From positions 32,369 to 96,368 of the forward strand of contig JBJXGS010000044.1 in NCBI GenBank assembly GCA_046160545.1: a stretch of DNA of 64,000 nt, in the 5' to 3' direction. This DNA is from JAEUOS01 sp046160545. Lineage in GTDB: Bacteria; Pseudomonadota; Gammaproteobacteria; Burkholderiales; JAEUOS01. Every line of letters begins with the position of its first letter. Position 1 is the stretch's first letter. The notes under the pieces are model-generated. The model did no database searches and was not told where the DNA came from. It saw only the letters and a list, made by a program, of their open reading frames with translations. A program made the translations under genes and the position numbers. This document shows positions 33,810 through 42,612 of the stretch, one piece after another.

Positions 33810-34775
33810 TCATCCTGCCGGTGCTAATCGTGTACCGGCGACCACAGGGTAGTCAGGTCGCCCCGAATTCATCCAGCTGATGATGTTTTGCGCAGCCTTG
33901 CGCCGCAATTCGCGTTCCGACGACGCGGTATACCAGGCCGCGTGCGGCGTCAGGATTACGTTGCGGGCGGTCAACAACGGTGAATCGCGCGGGATCGGCT
34001 CGATAGGCAGCACGTCCAGACCTACGCCGTCAAACTTATCCAGACGCGCAATCAGCGCGTCGACGTCTACGACCGCGCCGCGTGCAGTGTTGACCAGAAT
34101 GGATCCGGTTTTCATTCGATCCAGGAGTCGCGCACTGACAAGGTGACGGGTAGCTGCACTGAGAGGCACGTGGATCGACAGGAGGTCGGCGCGCTCGAAA
34201 AGTTCATCCAGTCCCACCGGGGTCACATAAGGCGCGAAATCGCCATCGATGCGATACGGATCATGCGCCAGCACCTGTCCGAACATGGTCTGCGCAAAAT
34301 AGGCAAAGCGGCTACCAATTCGCCCGTAGCCCAGCACTCCCACAGTCATCTCCGCGAGGCGACGGGGCACGCCGGCCGAAAAGGCGCTCCAGGTGCCGGA
34401 ACGAATGTCATTGTCGAAACGATTCAGGCGCCGGCTCAAGGCCAGTCCCAGTGACAGGGCGTGCAGGGCGACCTCGGAGGAACCGTAATCCGGCGAATTG
34501 GCAACCCAGACGCCGCGCGCCTGCGCATCCTGCGTATTGACGCTGTCGAAGCCCGCCCCGATGCGGCTGATGAGGCCGATCTCCGGGCGCGCATCGAGGA
34601 CTGCCGCGTCGACCGGCGCATAGGTCACGAGCAGCGCCGAGCATCCGGCGGCCGCGGCGATGACCTCGCCGGTCGTCCTGCACTGGGCCACGGCGATCTC
34701 GATCCCTGCCGCTTCGAGCAGGTCCGTCTCCAGTTTCAGATCAGGGAAATTGTGGTCTGTAACGAGTATTTTCAC
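33810..34775 (-). CDS. D-isomer specific 2-hydroxyacid dehydrogenase
   Basis: 321 residues. NAD loop VGVLGYGRIGSRFAYFA near 144-160, substrate Arg in NTARGAVVDVDALI, catalytic Glu region LPIEPIPRDSP, and catalytic His in LTPHAAWYTASS. The start is GTG. Relatives include phosphoglycerate, glyoxylate/hydroxypyruvate and erythronate dehydrogenases. It lies upstream of the importer genes on the same strand, with the operator palindrome between, so it may be a first gene of the operon or a separately expressed partner. It probably interconverts a 2-oxo and a 2-hydroxy acid in the pathway. Confidence 0.92.
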   Translation of the reverse strand: MKILVTDHNFPDLKLETDLLEAAGIEIAVAQCRTTGEVIAAAAGCSALLVTYAPVDAAVLDARPEIGLISRIGAGFDSVNTQDAQARGVWVANSPDYGSSEVALHALSLGLALSRRLNRFDNDIRSGTWSAFSAGVPRRLAEMTVGVLGYGRIGSRFAYFAQTMFGQVLAHDPYRIDGDFAPYVTPVGLDELFERADLLSIHVPLSAATRHLVSARLLDRMKTGSILVNTARGAVVDVDALIARLDKFDGVGLDVLPIEPIPRDSPLLTARNVILTPHAAWYTASSERELRRKAAQNIISWMNSGRPDYPVVAGTRLAPAG

Positions 34776-34895
34776 GGCAGCTTGGGTAGAAAAAGGCGAG
34801 GCGCGAGACTAGCCGATTTACATTTGCTTGCAAACCGTCGCATACCGAATGATCCATGCAACGCGTTATTGCAAGTGCAACGCTAAACTGGCGAG

Positions 34896-35627
34896 GTGAC
34901 CGTGCAGCAGAAAAAAATTCTCATCGTCGATGACGACGCGCGCCTGCGCGAGCTTTTGCTGCGTTATCTGGGTGAACAGGGTTTTTCGCCCCAGGCAGCG
35001 CCCGATGGCGCCTTCATGGACAAGCTCCTCAACCGCGAGCTTTTCGACCTGATCGTGCTCGACCTCATGCTGCCGCGCGAGGACGGTCTGGCCATCTGCC
35101 GGCGCCTGCGCGCGGCCGGCAACCAGACGCCCATCATCATGCTCACCGCGCGCGGTGAGGAGGTCGACCGCATCGTCGGCCTCGAGATGGGGGCAGACGA
35201 CTATCTCGCCAAGCCGCTCAATCCGCGCGAGCTGGTCGCGCGCATCCAGGCGGTGCTGCGCCGGGCGCGCGAGTCCGGGCCGCCGGCGGCGCCTGCAGCC
35301 GAACCTGAAAGTGTCTCCTTCGGACCATACGTTCTGAATCTGGCCACGCGCAGCATGACCCGCGATGGCGAGCCGGTCACCCTGACCTCCGGCGAGTTCT
35401 CGGTGCTCAAGGTGCTGGTACGACATCCGAGCAAGCCACTGTCGCGCGACAAGCTCATGGAACTGGCGCGCGGTCGCGAGTACGACGTTTTCGACCGCGC
35501 CATTGACGTGCAGATTTCACGCCTGCGCAAGATCATCGAAGCCGATCCGTCCAATCCGCGCTACATCCAGACCGTGTGGGGATTCGGTTACGTGTTCGTC
35601 CCGGATCAGCCCGCGCCCAGCGCGTGA
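34896..35627 (+). CDS. ompR: OmpR-type response regulator
   Basis: 243 residues. Receiver domain at 1-120 with the acidic pocket VDDD, phospho-acceptor D56 (FDLIVLDLMLP) and K in YLAKPLNPRE. Winged-helix DNA-binding domain from ~145 (LTSGEFSVLKVL, VQISRLRKIIE, TVWGFGYVF). GTG start; a second GTG two codons on is possible. Coupled to the sensor kinase 6 bases downstream. By similarity it is the OmpR of an osmotic/envelope-stress system. An inverted repeat tttgc-tt-gcaaa at 34823-34834 lies in its promoter region. Confidence 0.93.
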   Translation: MTVQQKKILIVDDDARLRELLLRYLGEQGFSPQAAPDGAFMDKLLNRELFDLIVLDLMLPREDGLAICRRLRAAGNQTPIIMLTARGEEVDRIVGLEMGADDYLAKPLNPRELVARIQAVLRRARESGPPAAPAAEPESVSFGPYVLNLATRSMTRDGEPVTLTSGEFSVLKVLVRHPSKPLSRDKLMELARGREYDVFDRAIDVQISRLRKIIEADPSNPRYIQTVWGFGYVFVPDQPAPSA

Positions 35628-35633
35628 GGCGGG

Positions 35634-36977
35634 ATGCCCAAGAGCCTGCTCTGGCGCACCTTCCTGGTCATCGTGCTGCTGCTGGCAGTGTCGGTGGCTG
35701 CCTGGGTGCAGATCTTTCGCATCTACGAACGCGAACCGCGCGGCCAGCAGGTGGCCATGCAGGTCGCGGCGATCCTCAACCTGACGCGCGCCGCGCTGGT
35801 AAGTTCGCGGCCCGAGGCGCGCGCCGCGCTGATGCGGGAGATCTCCAACTCCGAGCGCATCGAAATCTATCCTGCCGAGCCTGATGAGGCGTTGACCGCC
35901 CCGCCGCAGCTTCCCGGGGTCGCGCTGATGCAGACCCTGGTACGGGAAAAAGCCGGCGCAGAAACGCGCTTTGCGTTTGCCCGCAACGGGCTGCCCGGGC
36001 TCTGGGTCAGCTTTCGCATCGACGAGGACGAGTACTGGCTGCGCCTGCGGCGCGAGCGCATCGAGCGCAGTTTCCCGCTGCAATGGCTCGGCTGGGGAGC
36101 ACTGGCGCTGGCTCTTGCGCTGGGAGGGGCTTTCCTGCTGGTGCGTCGCATCACGCGTCCTCTCGAAGCCCTGGCTGGTGCGGCGCGCACCGTCGGCGCC
36201 GGGGGCGCTCCGCCACGCCTGGCCGAGGCCGGCGCCAGCGAGGTGGTCGCCGTGACGCGAGCCTTCAACCAGATGGCAAGCGACTTGGCGTCCCAGGAAA
36301 AGGATCGCGCCATGGTGTTGGCGGGCATTTCGCACGACTTGCGAACCCCGCTGGCCCGCCTGCGCCTGGGGCTGGAAATGACCACCGATCCAGGCCTGCG
36401 CGATGGCATGGTCGCCGACATCGAGCAGATGGACCAGGTGATCGGCCAGTTTCTCGACTTCGCGCGCAGCGGCCACGATGACGCCGCGGCGTTGGTCGAG
36501 GTAGACCTGGTGAAGTTGGCAGACGACCTGGCGCGACATCACGCATCCGCGCAGCGAGAACTTGTGACCAGCGTGCCGGAAGGCAGCATGGTCCTGGCAC
36601 GGCCCCAGGCGCTGCGTCGCGCGCTCTCCAATCTGATCGACAACGCCTTCAAGTATGCGAATTCGGAAGCCCCGGTTGAACTGGCGGTCGATGTCGATTC
36701 CTTCCGCGCGCGCATCGAGGTGCGCGATCGCGGTCCCGGCATCGCGCCAGGCGACATCGAACGCTTGAAGCAGCCTTTCGTGCGCAGCGACGCCGCGCGC
36801 GGCAGCGCCGATGGCGCCGGCCTCGGACTAGCCATTGTCGAGCGCATCGCCCGCACGCATGGGGCTGCGTTTGCACTTCTGCCGCGCGACGGCGGTGGCC
36901 TGATCGCGCGCCTGGATTTCCCGCCCCCTGTGAGGGCGCCGCGGCAGCCGGGGGCGGCGGCGGCCGACACAGGCTAG
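35634..36977 (+). CDS. envZ: sensor histidine kinase, EnvZ-like
   Basis: 447 residues. TM1 at about 8-28, periplasmic loop to ~150, TM2 at about 150-171, HAMP from RRITRPLEAL, dimerisation/phosphotransfer helix with H234 in GISHDLRTPLARLRLGLEM (core), then ATPase boxes: N-box NLIDNAFKYA, G1 EVRDRGPGIAPGD, G2 SADGAGLGLAIV. The order and the ISHDLRTPLARLR motif match EnvZ. It signals to the adjacent OmpR-type regulator. Confidence 0.92.
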   Translation: MPKSLLWRTFLVIVLLLAVSVAAWVQIFRIYEREPRGQQVAMQVAAILNLTRAALVSSRPEARAALMREISNSERIEIYPAEPDEALTAPPQLPGVALMQTLVREKAGAETRFAFARNGLPGLWVSFRIDEDEYWLRLRRERIERSFPLQWLGWGALALALALGGAFLLVRRITRPLEALAGAARTVGAGGAPPRLAEAGASEVVAVTRAFNQMASDLASQEKDRAMVLAGISHDLRTPLARLRLGLEMTTDPGLRDGMVADIEQMDQVIGQFLDFARSGHDDAAALVEVDLVKLADDLARHHASAQRELVTSVPEGSMVLARPQALRRALSNLIDNAFKYANSEAPVELAVDVDSFRARIEVRDRGPGIAPGDIERLKQPFVRSDAARGSADGAGLGLAIVERIARTHGAAFALLPRDGGGLIARLDFPPPVRAPRQPGAAAADTG

Positions 36978-37021
36978 ACGCCGGAGCTCCTCCCTGGATG
37001 CATGGCCGATGCAGGCCGGCG

Positions 37022-37489
37022 TTACTCGACCAGCGCCACGGCCTCGGCGGCGATTCCCTCGCCGCGTCCGGTAAAGCCGAGCCGCTCGGTGGTCTTGGCC
37101 TTGACGTTGACCGCATTTGGCGCCAACCCGCAATCTGCAGCGATATTGGCCCGCATGACGTCGACATGCGGCGCCATCTTAGGCGCCTGAGCGATGATCG
37201 TGCAGTCGACATTGACCGGCGCATAGCCGGCCTTGCGCACGCGCGCCACGACTTCGCGCAGCAACACGCGCGAATCCGCTCCCTTGAAGCTTGCATCAGT
37301 GTCGGGAAAATGGCGGCCGATGTCGCCCAGCCCGGCAGCACCCAGAAGCGCATCGGTGATCGCGTGCAGCAGCACGTCCGCGTCGGAGTGGCCATCCAGT
37401 CCGCGCTCGTAGGGGATGGTCACACCGCCTATGATCAGCGGGCGCCCTGTAACCAGGGCGTGGACGTCAAAACCTTGGCCGATGCGCAT
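37022..37489 (-). CDS. ispF: 2-C-methyl-D-erythritol 2,4-cyclodiphosphate synthase
   Basis: 155 residues starting MRIGQGFDVHAL, with the metal ligands in GFDVH and the GLDGHSDADVLLHAI signature, and GDIGRHFPDTD after it. A TTG start five codons earlier is less likely. It makes the cyclodiphosphate intermediate of the MEP isoprenoid pathway. Its usual partner ispD is 5.1 kb away on the same strand, with other genes between. Confidence 0.96.
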   Translation of the reverse strand: MRIGQGFDVHALVTGRPLIIGGVTIPYERGLDGHSDADVLLHAITDALLGAAGLGDIGRHFPDTDASFKGADSRVLLREVVARVRKAGYAPVNVDCTIIAQAPKMAPHVDVMRANIAADCGLAPNAVNVKAKTTERLGFTGRGEGIAAEAVALVE

Positions 37490-37559
37490 GAGCCCGTTGT
37501 GCAAGTTGGAGGAAGCTAGGCTCGATTATAGTTTTGCCTGCTGCGCCCGTCCCCTCGCG

Positions 37560-38171
37560 ATGCACGCTCCACAAATACCCATCCTGCTCCTGACCGGCCC
37601 GTCTCGCACCGCCAAGGCTGCGCTGCTGGACCTGATGCTGGCCGGTTGCGCTGGCGAGCGCACGCTGGTCATAGAGAACGAGGCCGGATATCTCCAGTCG
37701 CACAGGCTCGTAGCGCACGGGCGCGATGGGGGAAGCGCAGTGCGAATTCGCCCCTGCGTCTGCTGCCGACCGGCAGCGTCCTGGACTGCCACGCTGCGCG
37801 ACGCGACCTGGCGCTTCTCGCGCCACGGAGTGCGCCAGTTCGATGCAGTGGTTTTTGTTGCCTCGGCGCGCGCCGACCCCGCCGAACTGAAACGCGAACT
37901 TGCCACCGAGGCGCCGGCTGCACGATGCCTCGGCACCCTTCTGGCCGTCGATGGCACCTCCTGGCTCGACCGGCCCGACGGCGATGACGCTGCCCGCGCC
38001 GCATTGCAAGCCGCAGATTGGATTTGGACCGGCGAGGCGGGAGGCAGCGCTGAACGCCTCTACATGCGCATGGCCCGAGTTGATCCGCGGTCAAGTCGCA
38101 TCCGCGCGGCAGATCTCGTGCAGCTCATGACAAACTGCGCCCCTTCGATCCTGCCTGCTGCGACCACATGA
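37560..38171 (+). CDS. CobW/G3E-like protein with degenerate P-loop
   Basis: 203 residues. The order of motifs mirrors CobW-type GTPases: strand plus loop ILLLTGPSRTAKAALLDL where a P-loop would be, then LVIENEAGYLQ (compare vvNEfGe), CVCC (C66, C68, C69) at the metal-binding CxCC site, then FDAVVFVAS. The P-loop lacks the GxGK[ST] core, so nucleotide binding may be lost. CobW proteins insert or carry metals, mainly zinc or cobalt. It is coupled to the aspartoacylase-like gene (ATGA). Assignment to this superfamily is moderately sure. Confidence 0.65.
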   Translation: MHAPQIPILLLTGPSRTAKAALLDLMLAGCAGERTLVIENEAGYLQSHRLVAHGRDGGSAVRIRPCVCCRPAASWTATLRDATWRFSRHGVRQFDAVVFVASARADPAELKRELATEAPAARCLGTLLAVDGTSWLDRPDGDDAARAALQAADWIWTGEAGGSAERLYMRMARVDPRSSRIRAADLVQLMTNCAPSILPAATT

Positions 38172-39139
38172 GCACACCACGAACGCCGACATCCCTGGAG
38201 TTCCACACCTTCCGTGCCCTGGCGGAGGGTCCGCGCCTGCTCGTGCTGGGTGCGGTGCACGGCAACGAGGTATGTGGTACCCATGCGATCCGCCGTGTAA
38301 TCCAGGAGTTGGGGCGCGGCGAACTGTCGATTGAACGCGGCGCGCTCACCATGGTTCCGGTCACCAATCCACTTGCCTTCCAGCGCGTCCAGCGCAACGG
38401 TGAACGCAACCTCAATCGCGGCCTGCGCGTTCGCGAAGCCCCGGCCGACTTCGAGGATCGCATCGCCAATCATTTGTGTCCCCTGATCGCCGCCAACGAC
38501 GTGCTGCTCGACCTGCACTCTTTCAACGCCCAGGGCGAGCCGTTCGCCGTGGTTGGTCCAGAGGACAACGACGGGCCGCTCGAGCCCTTCAGCCATGCTG
38601 CCGCCGAAGCGCGTCTGGCTGCACATCTGGGCCCGCGGCGCGTCGTCACCGGCTGGATGAGCGCCTATGAACGCGGCGTGCGGAGGCGGCGCGCCGCCCC
38701 GTCAGGCTATTCGCCGACACTGCTGGACGTCGATTACGGTGTCGGCACCACCGAATTCATGCGCCGCAGCGGCGGCTATGCTGTCACGCTGGAGTGCGGG
38801 CAACACGCCGACCCGGTAGCTCCGGCGCGCGCCTATCTTGCAATCCGCCAGACGCTCGCTCTCCTGGGTCTGGCGGACGTGGCACTGCAGGCACCGGCCT
38901 CCGAATTCGAGGTGCTTGCGCTGGAAGATGTCACCGATCGTCACGACCCCGAGGATAGATTCACGCGTACCTGGTCCAGTTTCGATCGGGTCGAACAGGA
39001 CCAGGTTATCGGAGTGCGGCGCGATGGCAGCGAAGTGCGTTCCCCGGCGGACGGCCGGGTAGTATTCCCGAACACGAACGCCCTGCCCGGCAACGAGTGG
39101 TTCTACTTCGCCCGAGCGAGCCAGCGTCGCTTGCTGTGA
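38168..39139 (+). CDS. succinylglutamate desuccinylase/aspartoacylase family protein
   Basis: 323 residues, M14-like carboxypeptidase fold. Zinc ligands in GAVHGNEVCG (His and Glu) and LLDLHSF (His); substrate Arg in GERNLNRGL; C-terminal catalytic Glu in VTLECGQHA. The family removes an acyl group from an amino acid (aspartoacylase, AstE) or acts on related amides. A C-terminal beta domain (about 240-320) with SPADGRVVFPN looks like a lipoyl/biotinyl-type barrel. It is coupled to the CobW-like gene and precedes the periplasmic amidohydrolase by 32 bases. Substrate unknown. Confidence 0.88.
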   Translation: MSTPRTPTSLEFHTFRALAEGPRLLVLGAVHGNEVCGTHAIRRVIQELGRGELSIERGALTMVPVTNPLAFQRVQRNGERNLNRGLRVREAPADFEDRIANHLCPLIAANDVLLDLHSFNAQGEPFAVVGPEDNDGPLEPFSHAAAEARLAAHLGPRRVVTGWMSAYERGVRRRRAAPSGYSPTLLDVDYGVGTTEFMRRSGGYAVTLECGQHADPVAPARAYLAIRQTLALLGLADVALQAPASEFEVLALEDVTDRHDPEDRFTRTWSSFDRVEQDQVIGVRRDGSEVRSPADGRVVFPNTNALPGNEWFYFARASQRRLL

Positions 39140-39171
39140 TCCGCCTGGCCTATCGAATCCTGGAGACCGTC

Positions 39172-40002
39172 ATGAGAGTTCATCTGCGGCTGGCCACTGT
39201 CCTTGCCGGCGGCGTGCTGTCGGCCGCACTTGCAGCCGCCGAGCTGCCGATCTTCGACGCGCACATGCATTACAGCCACGACGCTTGGGAAATGGTGCCA
39301 CCCAAGGTCGCCATCGACTTGCTGCGGCGTGCCGGGGTGCGCCGCGCGCTGGTCTCGAGCTCCAATGACGACGGCAACCAGAAGCTTTACGCCGAAGCGC
39401 CCGACATGATCCTGCCCTCGCTGCGCCCCTATCGCCTGCGTAGCGATGTGTCGACCTGGGTGCGCGACGATGCCATCACACGCTACGTGGAAGATCGCCT
39501 CAAGCGCTATCGCTATGTGGCCATCGGGGAATTCCATCTCTATGGGGCCGACGCGGACCTGCCAATTCCGCGACGCATGGTCGAGTTGGCGCGGCAGCAC
39601 AATTTGGTGCTGCACGCTCATTCGGATGTCGATGCGGTCGAGCGACTTTTTCGCCAGTGGCCGCAGGCGCGCATCCTGTGGGCGCACTCGGGATTCGACG
39701 CGCCGGGAAAAGTGGCCGAGATGCTGCGCAAGCACAAGAACCTGTGGTGTGACCTGGCGTTTCGCAGCGACCACGGTCAAGGTGGAAAGGTTCATCCGGA
39801 CTGGAGGGCCCTGTTCCTGGAATTTCCCGATCGCTTCATGGTCGGCACCGATACCTTCACGCCGGAGCGCTGGCCCTACGTGGTCGAGCATGCGCGCTGG
39901 TCACGCGAGTGGATGCGCGAGCTGCCCGCCGATGTCGCCGCACGCATCGCGCATCGCAACGGTGACGCGCTGTTCGGCCCGAATCCGATGAAAAGGCCAT
40001 GA
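39172..40002 (+). CDS. exported amidohydrolase family 2 (TIM-barrel metal hydrolase)
   Basis: 276 residues. A signal peptide (HLRLATVLAGGVLSAALAAA) leads into LPIFDAHMHYSHDAW, with the HxH metal pair. Further metal/catalytic points are VLHAHSD, WAHSGFD and GTDTF. The family includes decarboxylases and lactonases. The start has a GGAGA site. Its stop overlaps the next gene (ATGA), so it belongs to the unit that ends in the MauG-like protein. The substrate is not evident; a periplasmic place is indicated by the signal peptide. Confidence 0.88.
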   Translation: MRVHLRLATVLAGGVLSAALAAAELPIFDAHMHYSHDAWEMVPPKVAIDLLRRAGVRRALVSSSNDDGNQKLYAEAPDMILPSLRPYRLRSDVSTWVRDDAITRYVEDRLKRYRYVAIGEFHLYGADADLPIPRRMVELARQHNLVLHAHSDVDAVERLFRQWPQARILWAHSGFDAPGKVAEMLRKHKNLWCDLAFRSDHGQGGKVHPDWRALFLEFPDRFMVGTDTFTPERWPYVVEHARWSREWMRELPADVAARIAHRNGDALFGPNPMKRP

Positions 40003-40406
40003 CGAGTCGGGCACTCTGCGGCGCGCTTTTCTGCGCTTGCCTGCACGTCCCGGCCGCGCTGGCTTGCACAGCCCGGATCGAGGGCGGGCAACGGGTCGAG
40101 TCGACCCACTACGAATTGGCCTACCGACCGCAACCGGCGCCGGTCGTGGTGGGGCAGCATTTCGCGCTCGACGTGATCGTCTGCGCACGCGCCCCCCACG
40201 ATCGGGTGGCTGAACTTCGTGTCGACGCGCGCATGCCGGAGCATCGCCATGGCATGAACTACCGGCCGAGCGTGACCGATCGGGGCGGCGGCGCGTTTCG
40301 TGTCGAGGGCCTGATGTTCCATATGCCGGGACGCTGGCAGTATGTCTTCGAGGTGCGCGATGCGCGTGGCACGGAGCGCCTGACCCAGGATCACTGGCTG
40401 CGCTGA
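39999..40406 (+). CDS. periplasmic YtkA-like protein, His/Met-rich (possible copper site)
   Basis: 135 residues with a signal peptide ending near residue 22 (ALAC, possibly a lipobox-like Cys). The remaining domain is an immunoglobulin-like YtkA/FixH-type sandwich. A cluster of soft ligands is clear: M79, H82, H84, M86 (MPEHRHGM) and M106, H108, M109 (LMFHMP) with W113 next to them. Such sets bind Cu(I) in periplasmic chaperones. It is coupled on both sides, upstream by ATGA and downstream by a TGATG overlap with the MauG-like gene, which makes it the likely partner of that enzyme. Confidence 0.72.
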   Translation: MTSRALCGALFCACLHVPAALACTARIEGGQRVESTHYELAYRPQPAPVVVGQHFALDVIVCARAPHDRVAELRVDARMPEHRHGMNYRPSVTDRGGGAFRVEGLMFHMPGRWQYVFEVRDARGTERLTQDHWLR

Positions 40407-41572
40407 TGCGCGTCATTGCGCTGGCGTTGCTGGCCAGTCTCGCGGTCACCCCCGCCGCCGCAGGAGTGATCTTCAGCGCCGATGAAACGCGCGCCATTCT
40501 TGCGCATGGCCCGTGGCCGGCCCCCTGGCAGCCGGACGCGAGCAACCGGGTCTCGGGATCGGCGGCCGGCATCGACTATGGCCAACGCCTGTTCTTCGAC
40601 CCACGTCTCTCGGCGAACGGAAAATTCGCCTGCTCAACCTGCCACGTTCCCGCGCTGGCCTGGAGTGACAGGCGCCGCATCGGCATGGGGCAGGTGCCGC
40701 TGGGACGCAACACGCCCAGCGTACTCAATGCCCGCCACGAACGCTGGCTGGGGCGCGACGGCGCCAGCGATAGCCTCTGGTCACACGCGCTCAAGCCGCT
40801 TACCGACGAGCGCGAGATGGGCAACAGTGTCGAGCGGCTTGCTGCCTTCCTGCGCGCAGACGCCGACATGAACTGCCGACACGCGCGCGCTTTCGGCGCG
40901 GTGCCCGCCGACGATCTGCTGCTTGCCGTGGAGATCGCCAAGGCATTGGCCGCATTCCAGGAGTCGCTGGTCACACCGCGCACCTCGTTCGACCGTTTTC
41001 GTGATGCGCTGGCCAAGGGCGACCGTGCCGGCATGGCGCGCTATTCCGACGCGGCCAAGCGCGGCCTCCGAATATTCGTCGGTCGCGGCAATTGCGCGGT
41101 ATGCCATTTCGGGCCGACTTTTTCCAATGGCGAGTTCGCCGATATCGGAGTGCCGTTCTTTCTGGCGCCCGGCAAGGTCGACAGTGGCCGGCACGGCGGG
41201 ATCGCCCGGGTGCAGCAGGACCGCTTCAACCGACTCAGCTCGTTTTCCGACGCAGGCAACCCGGCGGATGCAGTCGGAATCCGGCATTTGGTGCAGGAGC
41301 ATCGCCACTGGGGGGAATTCAAGGTGCCAGGACTACGTGAAGCAGTGCGTACCGGGCCTTACATGCACGCCGGCAGCCATGCCACTCTGGGTGATGTTGT
41401 CAGGCACTATTCAGAGCTTGATGTCGACCGCCTGCACGCCGATGGCGAGCGCATTCTCAAGCCGCTCAATCTGAACCCGCGCGAAAGTGCCGACCTGGTC
41501 GCGTTCCTGAAGTCGCTAAGCGTTGCCCATTTGCCTGGTGCAAACAGGCCACCAACGGGTTCCTGCTCCTGA
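40406..41572 (+). CDS. MauG-like dihaem cytochrome c peroxidase family protein
   Basis: 388 residues with a signal peptide (AGV cleavage near 20). Two c-type haem motifs, CSTCH (C76/C79/H80) and CAVCH (C230/C233/H234), each heading one haem domain as in bacterial peroxidases and MauG. TGPYMHAGSHATLGDVVRHY is the late conserved segment. MauG-type enzymes oxidise Trp residues in a partner protein (methylamine dehydrogenase, MbnP). No mau or mbn gene is here, so the coupled YtkA-like protein is the best candidate substrate (inference). A plain H2O2 peroxidase is the alternative. Confidence 0.9.
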   Translation: MRVIALALLASLAVTPAAAGVIFSADETRAILAHGPWPAPWQPDASNRVSGSAAGIDYGQRLFFDPRLSANGKFACSTCHVPALAWSDRRRIGMGQVPLGRNTPSVLNARHERWLGRDGASDSLWSHALKPLTDEREMGNSVERLAAFLRADADMNCRHARAFGAVPADDLLLAVEIAKALAAFQESLVTPRTSFDRFRDALAKGDRAGMARYSDAAKRGLRIFVGRGNCAVCHFGPTFSNGEFADIGVPFFLAPGKVDSGRHGGIARVQQDRFNRLSSFSDAGNPADAVGIRHLVQEHRHWGEFKVPGLREAVRTGPYMHAGSHATLGDVVRHYSELDVDRLHADGERILKPLNLNPRESADLVAFLKSLSVAHLPGANRPPTGSCS

Positions 41573-41599
41573 GGTCCGGGTGCTGGCGCGGATCAGGAC

Positions 41600-42502
41600 T
41601 CAGTTCCGTGCCGCACTCGCGTTGCCAGCCCGTTGGCGGACCATTGCCGGCTCGGCATCACGTTCGGATAGGCCGGACTGACTCGCCTCACGGCGCCTGC
41701 GTCCGGATCTGCCCGACCTGTCCGACTTGCGCGCATCGCGCTTCAGCTTGGCCTTGAGCGCGAGATATCCGAGGTAGAGCAAAAAGACGGTGATCACATA
41801 CGGCGCGATCTCGCTCAGCAATGAGGCTACCAGCGCCCGCGTGCGGCTTCCGTCTACGGGCGCGGTCGAAGTGAAGCGCGGCGAGTCCGTGGCTTCACCG
41901 TTGCCCTCGACAGCCCGGTTCGCAGCGGGCACTTCAGTGTTGCCAGAGGCAGAATTTCCCGAAGCTGCAGACTCCGGGACGTTCTGGCCGCTCGCAGGTT
42001 GGCTGAACCCGATGGATGACGCAGCCTGGCTCTGCACCGCCCCCGAATTCACCGCGGGCGGCGTGGCTCGACCGGGTGACGCGGCGGAGGGCCCCGACCC
42101 CGCTGCGGCGCCGGCAGCTGCACCGCTATTCGGGTTACCGTCCCTGCCAGTCGCGCGCGCCATATCCTCGGCGAGGAGCGAACGCAGGAGTTGCCTGGCA
42201 CGTTCACTATCCTTGGCGGCATCCGGGTCGAACCTGTCCTGGCTGCCAAAATCGCCGCGCAGCACATCCACTCCTGACATCGGTGACGTCGAGGGCGCCG
42301 CAGCAGGCGATTGTGCATGCCCGGGTTTGGCCAGGAAAACACAAAGTGCCGCCAAAAGTGCCCAGGCGCACGCGCTGCCCTTGAGGTGCCGTGCCGTATC
42401 CAATGCCCGCTGACTGATTCGGTCTTGCAGATCCTGTACTTGGATTGCACCGGTTTCTGAACAACCCAGCAGTCTCGCCCGTAATACCAATAAAACTCTC
42501 AT
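41600..42502 (-). CDS. hypothetical two-span membrane protein with disordered linker
   Basis: 300 residues. An N-terminal ~40 residues, then a hydrophobic helix (CAWALLAALCVFLAK) near 45-60, a long Ser/Ala/Gly-rich linker at about 105-215 without secondary structure, a second helix (YVITVFLLYLGYLAL) at about 230-245, and a highly basic C-terminus (Lys/Arg-rich). The order suggests a long exported linker held by two membrane segments, with the basic tail in the cytoplasm. No family is recognised. It has an AT-rich promoter of its own, unlike its neighbours. Confidence 0.7.
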   Translation of the reverse strand: MRVLLVLRARLLGCSETGAIQVQDLQDRISQRALDTARHLKGSACAWALLAALCVFLAKPGHAQSPAAAPSTSPMSGVDVLRGDFGSQDRFDPDAAKDSERARQLLRSLLAEDMARATGRDGNPNSGAAAGAAAGSGPSAASPGRATPPAVNSGAVQSQAASSIGFSQPASGQNVPESAASGNSASGNTEVPAANRAVEGNGEATDSPRFTSTAPVDGSRTRALVASLLSEIAPYVITVFLLYLGYLALKAKLKRDARKSDRSGRSGRRRREASQSGLSERDAEPAMVRQRAGNASAARN

Positions 42503-42531
42503 GCCACCCTATTAGCAAATTCCACGCCCAC

Positions 42532-42537
42532 AATATA
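42532..42537 (-). promoter_or_regulatory. -10 box in AT-rich promoter of the hypothetical membrane protein
   Basis: On the minus strand TATATT is read from 42537 to 42532, about 30 bases before the ATG at 42502. It lies in an AT-rich island (about 42515-42560) that stands out from the GC-rich surroundings. No convincing -35 box is seen. Confidence 0.4.
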
Positions 42538-42612
42538 TGATGTTGATTTTAAAAGACTTTTATAAACCGCAACGAGAAGGTGTAAACAATGCCGACAGTT
42601 TGGCCCGTCGCG

